Part shown: piece by piece, positions 7,981 through 15,849 of the stretch
How positions within the stretch are numbered: position 1 is the first letter of the stretch
Layout: the number at the start of each line of letters is the position of its first letter
DNA from: Mycolicibacterium sp. TUM20985
GTDB lineage: Bacteria > Actinomycetota > Actinomycetes > Mycobacteriales > Mycobacteriaceae
Assembly (NCBI RefSeq): GCF_030295745.1
Contig: NZ_AP027291.1
Location: 5,828,001-5,892,000 of the forward strand
Length of the DNA stretch: 64,000 nucleotides
Reading direction: 5' to 3'
Notes under the pieces: generated by a model
Database searches by the model: none
What the model was told of the DNA's origin: nothing
The model's input: the letters and a program-made list of their open reading frames with translations, nothing else
Position numbers and translations under genes: made by a program

Positions 7981-9438
7981 TCAGGGGACGTCGGCCCTGG
8001 GGCCGGAACCCATCACGACGGTGATCTTGGTCGTGACCTCGACGGTGCGGTTGGCGAACGGATTGGTCCCCACCACCCGATCCTGAAGTTCGGCTGACGA
8101 CGGTAGCGACGCCTGCTGGAAACTTCGGAAACCCGCGTCCATCAGCGTGCGAATAGCCTCGGCGTAGGTCAGTGCCGAGACGTCGGGAACCACCCCCACC
8201 ATGGCCGGCGGGCCGCTCGGTGCCGGACCCAGCGACACGTCGAGCGTGACGTCACCGCCCGCGCCCACCGGGGCATCTGCCGGAGGTTCGGTGGCGATCA
8301 CGTGGTCGGCCGGCACCGTCGGATGCACCATCTTCTCCACGCGAGGGGTGAGGCCGCGGTCGCGCAGGATGGCGATCGCCTCGGCGGAGGCCCGACCGCG
8401 CACGTCCGGCAGCGCCGTGTCGGCGGGGCTGCGCCGGTCGAGGACGATCGCGATGACCAGCACGGCGGCGAGCACCGCCAGCACACCGATCGCCGTCAGC
8501 CGCGCTGGCACCGATGACGTACGGCGAGGCGTTTCGGTCATCGCCAGCGGTGAGGTCCGTTCGGCAGCGGTCTCCCTGCCGACGGCATACGGAATGTCTC
8601 CGCGCTGGAAGCGAATCAGGTCGACGCGCATCTCGGCGGCGGACTGGTAGCGACCGCCGGGGTCCTTGGTCATCGCCTTGAGGACGATGGCATCGAACTC
8701 CGCGGTGAGTTGGGGATTGCGGCTGGACGGCGGCGCGGGGTTCTCGCGCACGTGCTGGTAGGCGACTGCCACGGGGGACTCACCGGCGAAAGGTGGCTCG
8801 CCGGTGGAGATTTCGTAGAGCACGCACCCCAGCGAGTAGACGTCGGAGCGAGCGTCGACCTCACCTCCACGCGCTTGTTCGGGAGAGAGATAGTGCGCCG
8901 TGCCCATCACCGCGCCGGTCCGGGTGATGCCGAGGTGGCTGTCGGCGAGTGCCCTGGCGATGCCAAAGTCCACCACCTTCACCACACCATCGTCCTTGCT
9001 GAGCAGGATGTTGGCCGGCTTCACGTCGCGGTGTATGAGGCCGTGCCGGTGACTGAACTCCAACGCCTCGCAGACATCCGCGACCACTGCGGCGGCCCGC
9101 CTCGACGTCATGGCCCCACGGGTCGCGAGGACCTCACGCAGCGTCTGGCCGTCGACGTACTCCATCACGATGTAGAGCAGGGGCCCCTGGGGCGTCGCCG
9201 CCTCGCCGGTGTCGTAGACGGCGGCGATCCCGGGGTGGTTCAGCCCGGCCGTCTTCTGCGCTTCCCGCCGGAAGCGCGCATTGAGGTCGGGGTCCTTGGC
9301 CAGGTCTGCGTGCAGCACCTTGACCGCGACATCGCGATTCAATCGCAGATCCCGCGCCAGGTGGACTTCGGACATGCCCCCGATCCCCACGACCTCACGA
9401 AGTTCGTAGCGATCGGCGAAGCGCCGCGGCAGGCTCAC
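7981..9438 (-). CDS. PknB-like membrane Ser/Thr protein kinase with two PASTA domains
   Basis: A 485-residue receptor kinase. The cytoplasmic kinase domain (about residues 10-270) has GIGGMSEVHLARD, the VAIK-type Lys in DVAVKVL, HRDVKPANILL, VVDFGIA and the activation loop TRTGAVMGTAHYLSPEQ. A single membrane helix follows (about residues 325-345, AIGVLAVLAAVLVIAIVL). Two extracellular PASTA repeats come next (ALPDVRGRASAEAI... and VPDVSALTYAEAI...). PknB itself has four PASTA repeats and sits in a cell-division operon; this shorter copy is isolated, so it is a paralogue. PASTA domains usually sense muropeptides or lipid II. The GTG at 9436-9438 is chosen because it directly precedes the kinase fold (SLPRRFADRYEL). 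Confidence 0.88.
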   Translation of the reverse strand: MSLPRRFADRYELREVVGIGGMSEVHLARDLRLNRDVAVKVLHADLAKDPDLNARFRREAQKTAGLNHPGIAAVYDTGEAATPQGPLLYIVMEYVDGQTLREVLATRGAMTSRRAAAVVADVCEALEFSHRHGLIHRDVKPANILLSKDDGVVKVVDFGIARALADSHLGITRTGAVMGTAHYLSPEQARGGEVDARSDVYSLGCVLYEISTGEPPFAGESPVAVAYQHVRENPAPPSSRNPQLTAEFDAIVLKAMTKDPGGRYQSAAEMRVDLIRFQRGDIPYAVGRETAAERTSPLAMTETPRRTSSVPARLTAIGVLAVLAAVLVIAIVLDRRSPADTALPDVRGRASAEAIAILRDRGLTPRVEKMVHPTVPADHVIATEPPADAPVGAGGDVTLDVSLGPAPSGPPAMVGVVPDVSALTYAEAIRTLMDAGFRSFQQASLPSSAELQDRVVGTNPFANRTVEVTTKITVVMGSGPRADVP

Positions 9439-9791
9439 CGCGATGCCCCGAGGGGGTCTAGGTCCGACGTGCTCGGCACGCGGCTCACGATCTTGGTCGT
9501 GCGTGCTGGGCCACGTCTCGATCCTGACACGTCGCGGGCGGCCCGGCATAGCTCTATCCGCAACTAGCTCGCTGCGGGAGCTGCTTTCCCTCTTGCTCCT
9601 GCCCGATGGCCTTGTCGGCCAGTGCATCACCATCTTCGGGCGCACGGCGCCCCGTCGGTGCGGACGTGGCGCTGCCCGGCACAGGGCAATTTTCGTTGCG
9701 CCGGTTTGGCCAAGATCGGTGGGGGTATTCCCCACTGCGCGCACCGACCTGACGAAGATCGTCTGGTGCTCAGCGAGGAAGAGTGAACCCC
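9439..9791. other. Divergent intergenic region, 353 bp
   Basis: This stretch separates the minus-strand kinase from the plus-strand hydrolase-ANTAR gene. Its right part holds the SigF-type promoter at 9704-9728. In the left 260 bp I see no gene, tRNA or convincing promoter. In-frame extension of the kinase through it is open but shows no protein-like pattern. Confidence 0.5.
9704..9728 (+). promoter_or_regulatory. Putative SigF promoter of the hydrolase-ANTAR gene
   Basis: GTTT (9704-9707), 15 nt, GGGTAT (9723-9728): an exact match to the SigF consensus. It lies about 65 bp upstream of the start codon. Confidence 0.7.
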
Positions 9792-11045
9792 ATGTCCGCC
9801 GTGTTCGATTCCCTGATGCCGTTATCCGGTGGCAGCCTCGCCTACACTTCGGCCGGAACCGGGCCGGAGGTCCTTCTGCTCATTCACGGGCTGGGCGGGA
9901 GCCGACAGACTTGGCGCCACCTGATCCCCGCGTTGGCACGTACCCACACCGTTGTCGCTCTCGACCTCCCAGGGCACGGCGATTCGGCGCCCCCGGCCGG
10001 AGACTATTCAGTGGGCGCGCATGCCTGTGCCGTGCGTGATCTGCTGCTGGCGCTCGGTCATCAGCGGGCAACGCTCATCGGCCACAGTCTGGGTGGCGGG
10101 GTCGCCCTCCAGACCGCGTACCAATTCCCCGAGCGCACCGACCGTCTGGTCTTGGTCAGCAGTGGCGGGTTGGGGACCGAGGTGGCGCCGATATTGCGCG
10201 CCGCCACCCTGCCCGGTGCTGAAACGGTGGTGGCTGGGCTCTCCAGGATCCCGACCGCACTGACCCGGAACCTCCTCACGGTCCTCCCGCCGCTGACGTC
10301 AGCACCGGATGCGGCTGCGTTGGCGGTCGCGTTACGTGGGCTCGCGGGCCATCAACAGCGCCGCGCCTTCGTGCGGACCGCCCATGCCGTCATCGATTGG
10401 CGCGGGCAGACCGTAAGCGCCAGCCGCCAACTCGGTTTGCTCCGCGACGTCCCCGTCCTGGCGGCTTGGGGCGTGAAGGACACCACCATCCCGCCACACC
10501 ACCATCAACACTTCGCCGAACGCGTCCCGCATGCGGTGATGGTCGAGATCCCGGACGCTGGGCACTTCCCCCACGAGACCGCGCCTGAGCAGTTGCTGGC
10601 CGCGCTGGAGGCATTCCTGGCCTCCACCACACCCTTCGACTATTCCGCGGCTGAGTGGACTGATTTGCTTACTACACGCCAGACGCAAAGCGTCTCCTCG
10701 GGACGTGAAGCGTTGGCGACGCACCAGGACGTCGACAGGGCCGTCGGGGTGTTGATGGGGTTGCGTAACTGCTCAGCCGAGGTCGCCCTGCGTGAACTCG
10801 TACTTGCCGGCCAGGAGACGCGCACCGGCACTGCAGGTATCAGTGCGGCCTTGGTAGATCTTGCTGCCGGCAATCGCGACGTCGAAGGCGAACGGGGGGC
10901 GGAATACGCTGCAGCGCTTGGCCGTTGGGCGCGTTTGATCGACGCGCGAGCAGAGTTCGACTCGGCAGCACGCGACGATCCCGCCGTCATGGCGGGCGAC
11001 GTCATGATTCGGTACGGCGGGGTGGACGACTACACGCGGTGCTGA
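9792..11045 (+). CDS. Alpha/beta-hydrolase fused to an ANTAR-like domain
   Basis: A 417-residue protein of unusual design. Residues about 5-280 are a complete alpha/beta-hydrolase: LLLIHGLGGS, nucleophile elbow GHSLGGG (Ser), an acid position in AAWGVKDTTIP, and a His in DAGHFPHETAP. Residues about 310-375 read HQDVDRAVGVLMGLRNCSAEVALREL, then an IS/ALVDLAAG helix, which fits the ANTAR three-helix pattern (hydrophobic-x-x-A-x-G-x-LM, then AA..L). ANTAR domains bind paired hexaloop RNA hairpins and prevent termination. A final 45 residues are unassigned. ATG at 9792 or GTG at 9783 could be used; GAGGAAGAG lies at 9775-9783. A SigF-type promoter precedes it. Whether the hydrolase is a sensor or an enzyme coupled to RNA binding is unknown. 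Confidence 0.72.
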   Translation: MSAVFDSLMPLSGGSLAYTSAGTGPEVLLLIHGLGGSRQTWRHLIPALARTHTVVALDLPGHGDSAPPAGDYSVGAHACAVRDLLLALGHQRATLIGHSLGGGVALQTAYQFPERTDRLVLVSSGGLGTEVAPILRAATLPGAETVVAGLSRIPTALTRNLLTVLPPLTSAPDAAALAVALRGLAGHQQRRAFVRTAHAVIDWRGQTVSASRQLGLLRDVPVLAAWGVKDTTIPPHHHQHFAERVPHAVMVEIPDAGHFPHETAPEQLLAALEAFLASTTPFDYSAAEWTDLLTTRQTQSVSSGREALATHQDVDRAVGVLMGLRNCSAEVALRELVLAGQETRTGTAGISAALVDLAAGNRDVEGERGAEYAAALGRWARLIDARAEFDSAARDDPAVMAGDVMIRYGGVDDYTRC

Positions 11046-11121
11046 TCCGACCGTCGCTCGTGCAGGACCGCAACCTTCGCGATCAGGCGGGCGTTCGCGG
11101 GGGACCGACCGGCGATCGGGT

Positions 11122-11877
11122 TCAGGAGAGCTCGGCCTGGGTGCTGCCCACGGCCGACAGAACCACCTCGCGGGTATCGGGGTCGCTGATCATCCGTCGG
11201 CACACCTCGCTGAGATGGACGTGGTTGGCCCGCGCGTAGGAACGCAGCAGGCTGTAGGCGTTGGGGACGGGTACGTCAATCGCTGCGCTCACGAAGCCCT
11301 TGGCCTGCTCGATGATGACGCGATTGTTCACCGCCGTGTGTAGGCGGGGCAGTATCGACACCGCGGTGGATGGATGTCCTTGCATGATTGCGACACACGC
11401 CAGGTGGGCAAGGGTGTGGGCGACCAGCAGGTCGGCCTCGCTCAGCTCACCGGTATCGGCGCCGAACAGACCCAGTGCGCCCAGGGTGAGACCGGCGGCG
11501 CGCATCGGCACGGCGTGCACGGAGGCAAAACCGGCCTCGATGGCGGCCGGGACGAAGTCCGGCCACCGTTGTTCTTGAGCGCTCAGGTCGGGCACCGAAA
11601 CCGGTGCAGCTGTGCTGTAGCAGTCGACGCAGGGGCCCTGATCGGCGTGCAGTTGGGACAACTCCACGAGGCGTGAGGACTCCGAGGTCGCGGCCATCAG
11701 ATGCAATTGGCGGCCCGGACCGGCGAGCAGGAGGCCAGCTGCGGAGACGTCGAGCAGTTCACTGCAGTGCTCGGTCAGGTCGGTGAGCAACTCGACGACG
11801 TCGAAGTCGCCGAGCAAGCTGTCGACCACGGTCACCACCGCGTCCAAGACGCGAGATTCACGCGATGAATCAGTCAC
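11122..11877 (-). CDS. GAF-ANTAR transcription antitermination regulator
   Basis: A 251-residue protein with an N-terminal GAF sensor domain (about residues 10-165; LLDVSAAGLLLAGPG, then DQGPCVDCYSTAAPVSVPDL with a conserved Cys pair) and a C-terminal ANTAR domain (about 185-240). The ANTAR part begins NNRVIIEQAKGFVSAAIDV and continues AYSLLRSYARANHVHLSEVCR. The GAF Cys-x-x-Cys suggests redox or metal sensitivity, which is inference. The GTG at 11875-11877 follows GGAGG; a GTG four codons further upstream lacks such a site. It is the last gene of a probable operon with the 11953-12663 gene and the DUF4383 gene. Confidence 0.88.
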   Translation of the reverse strand: MTDSSRESRVLDAVVTVVDSLLGDFDVVELLTDLTEHCSELLDVSAAGLLLAGPGRQLHLMAATSESSRLVELSQLHADQGPCVDCYSTAAPVSVPDLSAQEQRWPDFVPAAIEAGFASVHAVPMRAAGLTLGALGLFGADTGELSEADLLVAHTLAHLACVAIMQGHPSTAVSILPRLHTAVNNRVIIEQAKGFVSAAIDVPVPNAYSLLRSYARANHVHLSEVCRRMISDPDTREVVLSAVGSTQAELS

Positions 11878-11952
11878 ATCGACCTCCACTTCGAGCGTTC
11901 TTCGGCGCGCGGCGCGATCACGGGGACGGGGCTCAATCTGGGCGGGTGCACG

Positions 11953-12663
11953 TCAGTTGCGTTCCAGGTGAAGGCGGCGGGCAAGGACGTCACCTGCGAC
12001 CGCGGTCGCGGAGCGGCCGCTAGCGTAGGCGTGCGCGCGCAGCCGTATGAGGGCCGCAGGCGCACTGAGGTGCAGCTGGGCCATGAGGACACCAGTCGCC
12101 TGGCTGACCTCCGCCCGTGTCAACATGCGGATTTCGTTCCAAGCCGCACTACCCGGGGGGGCAGCCGCCTCGCCCATGTCGCGGGCGAGCAAGTCCATCA
12201 CGGGGATTTGGGCCAGCTCGGCGGCTTCGCCGATGCCGATCAACTGCTCGACGGTCCATGCCGGGGGCTCGGCGTTGAATACGTCGAGGGCGCCTACGTA
12301 CTCGCCGGCCACCACGATCGGCATCGCATACACGCCGCGGATCCGGTTGGCCAGCATTGCCTCGCCGTACGCGGGCCAGCGGCTCCCGCCTGAGCGGTCG
12401 GCGAGATCGGCGATCATGACGGGTGCGCGGTGGGCCACCGCGTCCAGGCATGGGCCCACCCCGAGGGTGAACTGCAACTCGTCATAGCTGCGCGCCGCGG
12501 GGTCGCTGGCGCCCAGGGTGGCGATGTTGACGCCATCGTTCACCAGCGAGATGGCCGCCCCATCCACGCCCAGCAGGTGTACACAGGCCTGACAGAGGCG
12601 GTCCGCGACACCCGCACCGCGTCCTCCGCCCATTTCGCCGAGCAGTGCGTCCTCGATCCTCAC
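11953..12663 (-). CDS. Second GAF-ANTAR regulator
   Basis: A 236-residue GAF-ANTAR protein. The GAF domain (about residues 15-160) has the family pattern GVDGAAISLVNDG, ...FTLGVGPCLDAVAHRAPVMIADL and a YVGALDVFNAEP strand. The ANTAR domain occupies about residues 175-230: TRAEVSQATGVLMAQLHL, then APAALIRLRAHAYASGRSA. The G-V-L-M core of helix 1 is intact. The GTG start at 12661-12663 has a strong GGAGGTGAC site directly before it. It sits 44 bp downstream of the DUF4383 gene and 75 bp upstream of the other GAF-ANTAR gene, all on the minus strand. Its ligand and RNA target are unknown. Confidence 0.88.
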   Translation of the reverse strand: MRIEDALLGEMGGGRGAGVADRLCQACVHLLGVDGAAISLVNDGVNIATLGASDPAARSYDELQFTLGVGPCLDAVAHRAPVMIADLADRSGGSRWPAYGEAMLANRIRGVYAMPIVVAGEYVGALDVFNAEPPAWTVEQLIGIGEAAELAQIPVMDLLARDMGEAAAPPGSAAWNEIRMLTRAEVSQATGVLMAQLHLSAPAALIRLRAHAYASGRSATAVAGDVLARRLHLERN

Positions 12664-12707
12664 GTCACCTCCACACCCGATGGCGGGCGTCGCTTTGGAC
12701 GGCCTCG

Positions 12708-13235
12708 TTAACGCGTCGTCCGCCGCGAGGGGTCGCCCGGTGCTGCGTTCTCGTCCACACCGATGGGCGCGTGAGTCCCGCGGTGGGTGCGGCCCAGCAG
12801 CAGCCCCGCGGCCAGCATGGCGGCCGCCAAGACGAGGTGCAGCCAGTTGTCGGCATCGTTGACCGGGACGAAGTTCATGGAACTCTCGTGGTCGATGACC
12901 AGGCCGTAGACGAACAACGCCAGGTAGATGACGCCGCCGCCGATCAAGTACGAGCGGGCCGCGTTGAAACTACGCGCCAATGCAATTCCTGCCACGCCGA
13001 ACGCGAGATGGACGATGTTGTGCAGGATCGAGACGTTGAAGATTCCCAGCAGGGCAGCCTCGGAGTGGTGACCGGCGAAGGTGAGCTGGTCGTAGTGGGT
13101 GGTCACCCCGGGAATGAAGCCGAGGATTCCGACGAGCAGGAATACCGCGCCCATGGCCAAGGCGGCCTTCTGCACGGCCGAGGGGTACCGCGACATCGCG
13201 GAGCCCGCACCGTGGGTGGGGTTGACTGAGGTCAT
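12708..13235 (-). CDS. DUF4383 family membrane protein
   Basis: A 175-residue protein with four predicted membrane helices (around residues 25-45, 65-88, 100-118 and 130-148) and the DUF4383 signature LGIFNVSILHNIVHLAFGVAG. The terminal 28 residues are hydrophilic. DUF4383 proteins are frequent in actinobacteria; their role is unknown. An ATG at 13233-13235 follows AAGGG. It is the promoter-proximal gene of an operon with two GAF-ANTAR regulators, driven by the SigF-type promoter at 13280-13303. This links an envelope protein of unknown function with putative RNA antiterminators. Confidence 0.85.
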   Translation of the reverse strand: MTSVNPTHGAGSAMSRYPSAVQKAALAMGAVFLLVGILGFIPGVTTHYDQLTFAGHHSEAALLGIFNVSILHNIVHLAFGVAGIALARSFNAARSYLIGGGVIYLALFVYGLVIDHESSMNFVPVNDADNWLHLVLAAAMLAAGLLLGRTHRGTHAPIGVDENAAPGDPSRRTTR

Positions 13236-13279
13236 TGGTCGAGCCCTTCATCGAGCTGAATTTAGAACAGCAAATCTCT

Positions 13280-13303
13280 TACCCCGGCTCCGAGCGGCTA
13301 AAC
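13280..13303 (-). promoter_or_regulatory. Putative SigF promoter of the DUF4383/GAF-ANTAR operon
   Basis: Read on the minus strand: GTTT (13303-13300), 15 nt, GGGTA (13284-13280) followed by A. It is about 45 bp upstream of the DUF4383 start codon and correctly oriented. Confidence 0.7.
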
Positions 13304-13535
13304 GACGTCGCTGCGACGACTTGGTGGGCGGCTGGAGCGGTTCGAGCTGCACGAGGGGGATCTTGCGGGGCCGTGGTGCCGAGAACACTCGCCCACTGGC
13401 TGATCATCGAGCAGCTCAACATGTTTCACAGATACGGCGTCGGCATCGGTCATAGCAGCGCCTGGGAGCCGGTTGCCCATGGCCGGGTCATCGATGGTAT
13501 CGACGGCGGATTGATGTACGGCTTATTCTTGATGG
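13304..13535. other. Intergenic region before the PAS-ANTAR gene
   Basis: Together with 13236-13303 this makes a 300-bp gap between divergent genes. Apart from the SigF site at its left end I see no gene with protein-like composition and no clear promoter for the plus-strand PAS-ANTAR gene. A plus-strand open frame crosses it but has no recognisable family pattern. Confidence 0.45.
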
Positions 13536-14276
13536 GTGCAAGACCCTGCACCAACACCTGACCCTGCAGCGGCTGGCGACGCCGCCACCGCGGCTGACCG
13601 ACCCGGCACCGAAGATCAGCCGGCCAGACGTGTCGATCAGGCGCTGCTCGGTGGCGAACCACAACGGGTCGGCCGGTTCGAATACCGCTACGACAGCGAC
13701 GCCTGGACCTGGTCGGACGCGGTTGCGATCATGCACGGCTATGAACCGGGCCAGGTCCAACCCACGACCGAACTGGTTCTGAGTCACAAGCATCCCGACG
13801 ACCTCGCCGAGGTCGAAGGTCTGCTCAAGCAGTCGGCGGCCCCGTTCAGCAGTCGCCACCGCATCTACACGACCACCCGAGCGCTGCGGACCGTCGTCGT
13901 CGTCGGCGACGCGGCCACCGATGACGAGGGCCGCATCGTGGCGACCCGCGGCTTCTACATCGACGTCACCGAGAGCCTGCACGCCGAGATGGAACAGTCG
14001 GTCACCGAGAAGCTTCAGCACGTGGTCGCGCACCGAGTGGTCATCGAGCAGGCCAAGGGCATGCTGATGATGGCTTATCAGATCGACGCGGACGCTGCGT
14101 TCGGGATCCTTCGGTGGCGTTCTCAAGAACTCAACGTCAAGCTCTCGGCCGTTGCGGAAAGGGTGGTCGCCGAAGTGCCGGCCCTGCTGAAGAGAGCCGC
14201 CCCCGGCACGCCCGCGCCCGCGCCCATCGACCACTACCTCATGACGCTGATCGCGCCCGAGTCCACCCCACGCTGA
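13536..14276 (+). CDS. PAS-ANTAR regulator
   Basis: A 246-residue protein. The first 40 residues are low-complexity (Pro/Ala/Thr). Residues about 45-150 form a PAS domain of the PAS_3 type (VGRFEYRYDSDAWTWSDAV, then HKHPDDLAEVEGLL and GFYIDVTES). An ANTAR domain spans about 165-220: AHRVVIEQAKGMLMMAYQID, then AAFGILRWRSQELNVKLSAVAERV. The ANTAR core is canonical. PAS_3-ANTAR proteins occur in many mycobacteria and are thought to couple a small-molecule or redox signal to antitermination. The start is a GTG at 13536, chosen as the first in-frame start; a shorter form is possible. It is transcribed away from the other ANTAR genes. Confidence 0.85.
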   Translation: MQDPAPTPDPAAAGDAATAADRPGTEDQPARRVDQALLGGEPQRVGRFEYRYDSDAWTWSDAVAIMHGYEPGQVQPTTELVLSHKHPDDLAEVEGLLKQSAAPFSSRHRIYTTTRALRTVVVVGDAATDDEGRIVATRGFYIDVTESLHAEMEQSVTEKLQHVVAHRVVIEQAKGMLMMAYQIDADAAFGILRWRSQELNVKLSAVAERVVAEVPALLKRAAPGTPAPAPIDHYLMTLIAPESTPR

Positions 14277-14339
14277 CGTCCGGATGACGCTTACTGCGTC
14301 CGTTGCACTGCCCCGCCCTTGGACATCGGAGGTACTTGC

Positions 14340-14456
14340 ATGGTCCGAGTCGTATACGCGCTCAACGAGTTTCACTTGGCGGTGATCGAGCACGCCGACC
14401 TCGACGGGAGCGATGGATTCAACCAGCTGCAGCGCGAGATCCGCCGAGGAATTTAA
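14340..14456 (+). CDS. Small 38-residue ORF with strong ribosome binding site
   Basis: An ATG at 14340-14342 preceded by GGAGG (14329-14333) opens a 38-codon frame ending at TAA (14454-14456). The peptide starts MVRVVYALNEFHLAVIEHAD and ends REIRRGI. It is soluble and mixed charged. It lies 63 bp after the PAS-ANTAR gene and 46 bp before an SDR gene on the same strand, so it could be co-transcribed with either. A short inverted repeat GACGC-TTACT-GCGTC sits in the gap upstream of it. I do not recognise a family. Confidence 0.45.
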   Translation: MVRVVYALNEFHLAVIEHADLDGSDGFNQLQREIRRGI

Positions 14457-14502
14457 GCCGGACGTACACCGTTCGGTTTACGTGAGCAGAATTGGAGCAG
14501 AG

Positions 14503-15207
14503 ATGACCTCACTCACCAGCCAGACCGTGCTCGTCACCGGGGCCAACCGCGGCATGGGCCGCCATTACGTCACCCAACTACTGGACCGCGGCGTGTCCAA
14601 GGTGTACGCCGCGGCCCGTGACACCTCGCAGATCGACGCCACGGACCCGCGCGTGATCCCGTTGCGGCTCGACGTCACCGATGCCGCGTCGGTGGCCGAG
14701 GCCGGGCGCGTCGCGGCGGACGTCACCGTGCTCATCAACAACGCCGGCGTCGTGCGGGGCTCCTCCGTGTTGGCCGCGGACACCACTCCGCTGCGAGAGG
14801 AGTTGGAGACCAACCTCTTCGGGCCGCTCGCGATGGCCTCGACTTTCGCCGACCGGATCGCCGACCGGTCGGGCGCCATCGTCAACGTCGCGTCGGTGCT
14901 CGCCTGGCTGCCCATCGGCGCGAGCTACGGCGTCACGAAGGCCGCGCTGTGGAGTGCCACCGACTCCATGCGGCTCGAGCTCGCGCCGCGCGGCATTCAG
15001 GTGGTGGGCGTGTACGTCGGTCTCGTCGACACCGACATGGGATCGGCCTTCCCCGGCGACAAGGCGAATCCGGCGGACGTCGTGCGACGGGTGCTCGACG
15101 GCATCGAGTCCGGCGCCGACGAGGTCTTGGCCGATGACACGACCCGCGCCGTCCGCGACCTGCTGAACAAGCCGATCATGGAACGGATGGGCAGCATCCC
15201 GCGATGA
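14503..15207 (+). CDS. Short-chain dehydrogenase/reductase (SDR)
   Basis: A 234-residue classical SDR. The nucleotide-binding motif is TGANRGMGRH at residues about 10-20. NNAG follows near residue 84, and the catalytic Ser-Tyr-Lys set is seen in VNVASVLAWLP and SYGVTKAAL. It should oxidise or reduce a carbonyl or alcohol with NAD(P)(H). The C-terminus is short. The ATG at 14503 has GGAG nine bases upstream. Substrate is unknown. The next gene on the strand is a RibD/DHFR-like reductase 63 bp away. Confidence 0.87.
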   Translation: MTSLTSQTVLVTGANRGMGRHYVTQLLDRGVSKVYAAARDTSQIDATDPRVIPLRLDVTDAASVAEAGRVAADVTVLINNAGVVRGSSVLAADTTPLREELETNLFGPLAMASTFADRIADRSGAIVNVASVLAWLPIGASYGVTKAALWSATDSMRLELAPRGIQVVGVYVGLVDTDMGSAFPGDKANPADVVRRVLDGIESGADEVLADDTTRAVRDLLNKPIMERMGSIPR

Positions 15208-15270
15208 GTTTTGCGGTGCCGGCTCGTCTACATCGCTGACACCTGCTGACTTCCGACCGGGGAGACCGAT

Positions 15271-15846
15271 GTGACCGCCACCTACACCTTCGACGTCTTC
15301 TCCAGCCTCGACGGTTTCGGCTCCGTGACCGCCGACTGGACCGGCTACTGGGGCAAGCAGGGACCAGAGCTGCTCGACCGCCGACTGGCCCTGTACGGCG
15401 CCGAACACCGAATGGTGTTCGGCGCCAATACCTATCGCCAGTTTCAACAGATGTTGGCAGGCAGCACAGCTGAATCAGAGGTGCGCGACCCGTGGGTCAC
15501 CCGGATGCGGAACGCGCCGGCCACCGTGGTGTCCACGACCTTGACCGAGCCCCTCGACTGGCCGGACGCCACCGTCGTCGGCGGCGACGCGGTCGACGTC
15601 GTGGCCCGGCTCAAGAAGGAGTCCCCGGTGCCACTGCGATCACACGGCAGCCTGTCGATGAACCGGGCGCTGATGGCGGCCGGTCTGGTCGACCGCGTCC
15701 AGGTGACGATCTTTCCCGTCATCACCGGCCAGACCGGGTGCGACCCGATCTTCGCGGGGGCCCAGGACTTCGACCTGGAACTCCTCGAGCACCGGACCCT
15801 GGACGGCCGAACTCAAGAACTCATCTACCGGCCCACGCTGCACTAG
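15271..15846 (+). CDS. Dihydrofolate reductase/RibD C-terminal-like protein
   Basis: A 191-residue protein of the RibD_C/DHFR-like fold. The N-terminus TYTFDVFSSLDGFGS is the family start strand, followed by MVFGANTYRQFQQML. Later comes the glycine-poor nucleotide strand LRSHGSLSMNRALMAAGLVD and VQVTIFPVITGQTG. This family is common next to oxidoreductases in actinobacteria and probably binds NADPH; folate reduction is unlikely. Start GTG with GGGGAG upstream. Tail-to-tail with the carotenoid oxygenase gene, 3 bp apart. Confidence 0.82.
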   Translation: MTATYTFDVFSSLDGFGSVTADWTGYWGKQGPELLDRRLALYGAEHRMVFGANTYRQFQQMLAGSTAESEVRDPWVTRMRNAPATVVSTTLTEPLDWPDATVVGGDAVDVVARLKKESPVPLRSHGSLSMNRALMAAGLVDRVQVTIFPVITGQTGCDPIFAGAQDFDLELLEHRTLDGRTQELIYRPTLH

Positions 15847-15849
15847 TCG

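Noticed and set aside
13235..13561. 108-codon plus-strand open frame between the DUF4383 and PAS-ANTAR genes
   Set aside because: It crosses the SigF promoter, has no family pattern and overlaps the PAS-ANTAR start; composition does not look coding.
14578..15447. Long open frame antisense to the SDR and RibD-like genes
   Set aside because: It lies opposite two well-supported genes; long antisense frames are expected at this GC content and the translation has no domain.
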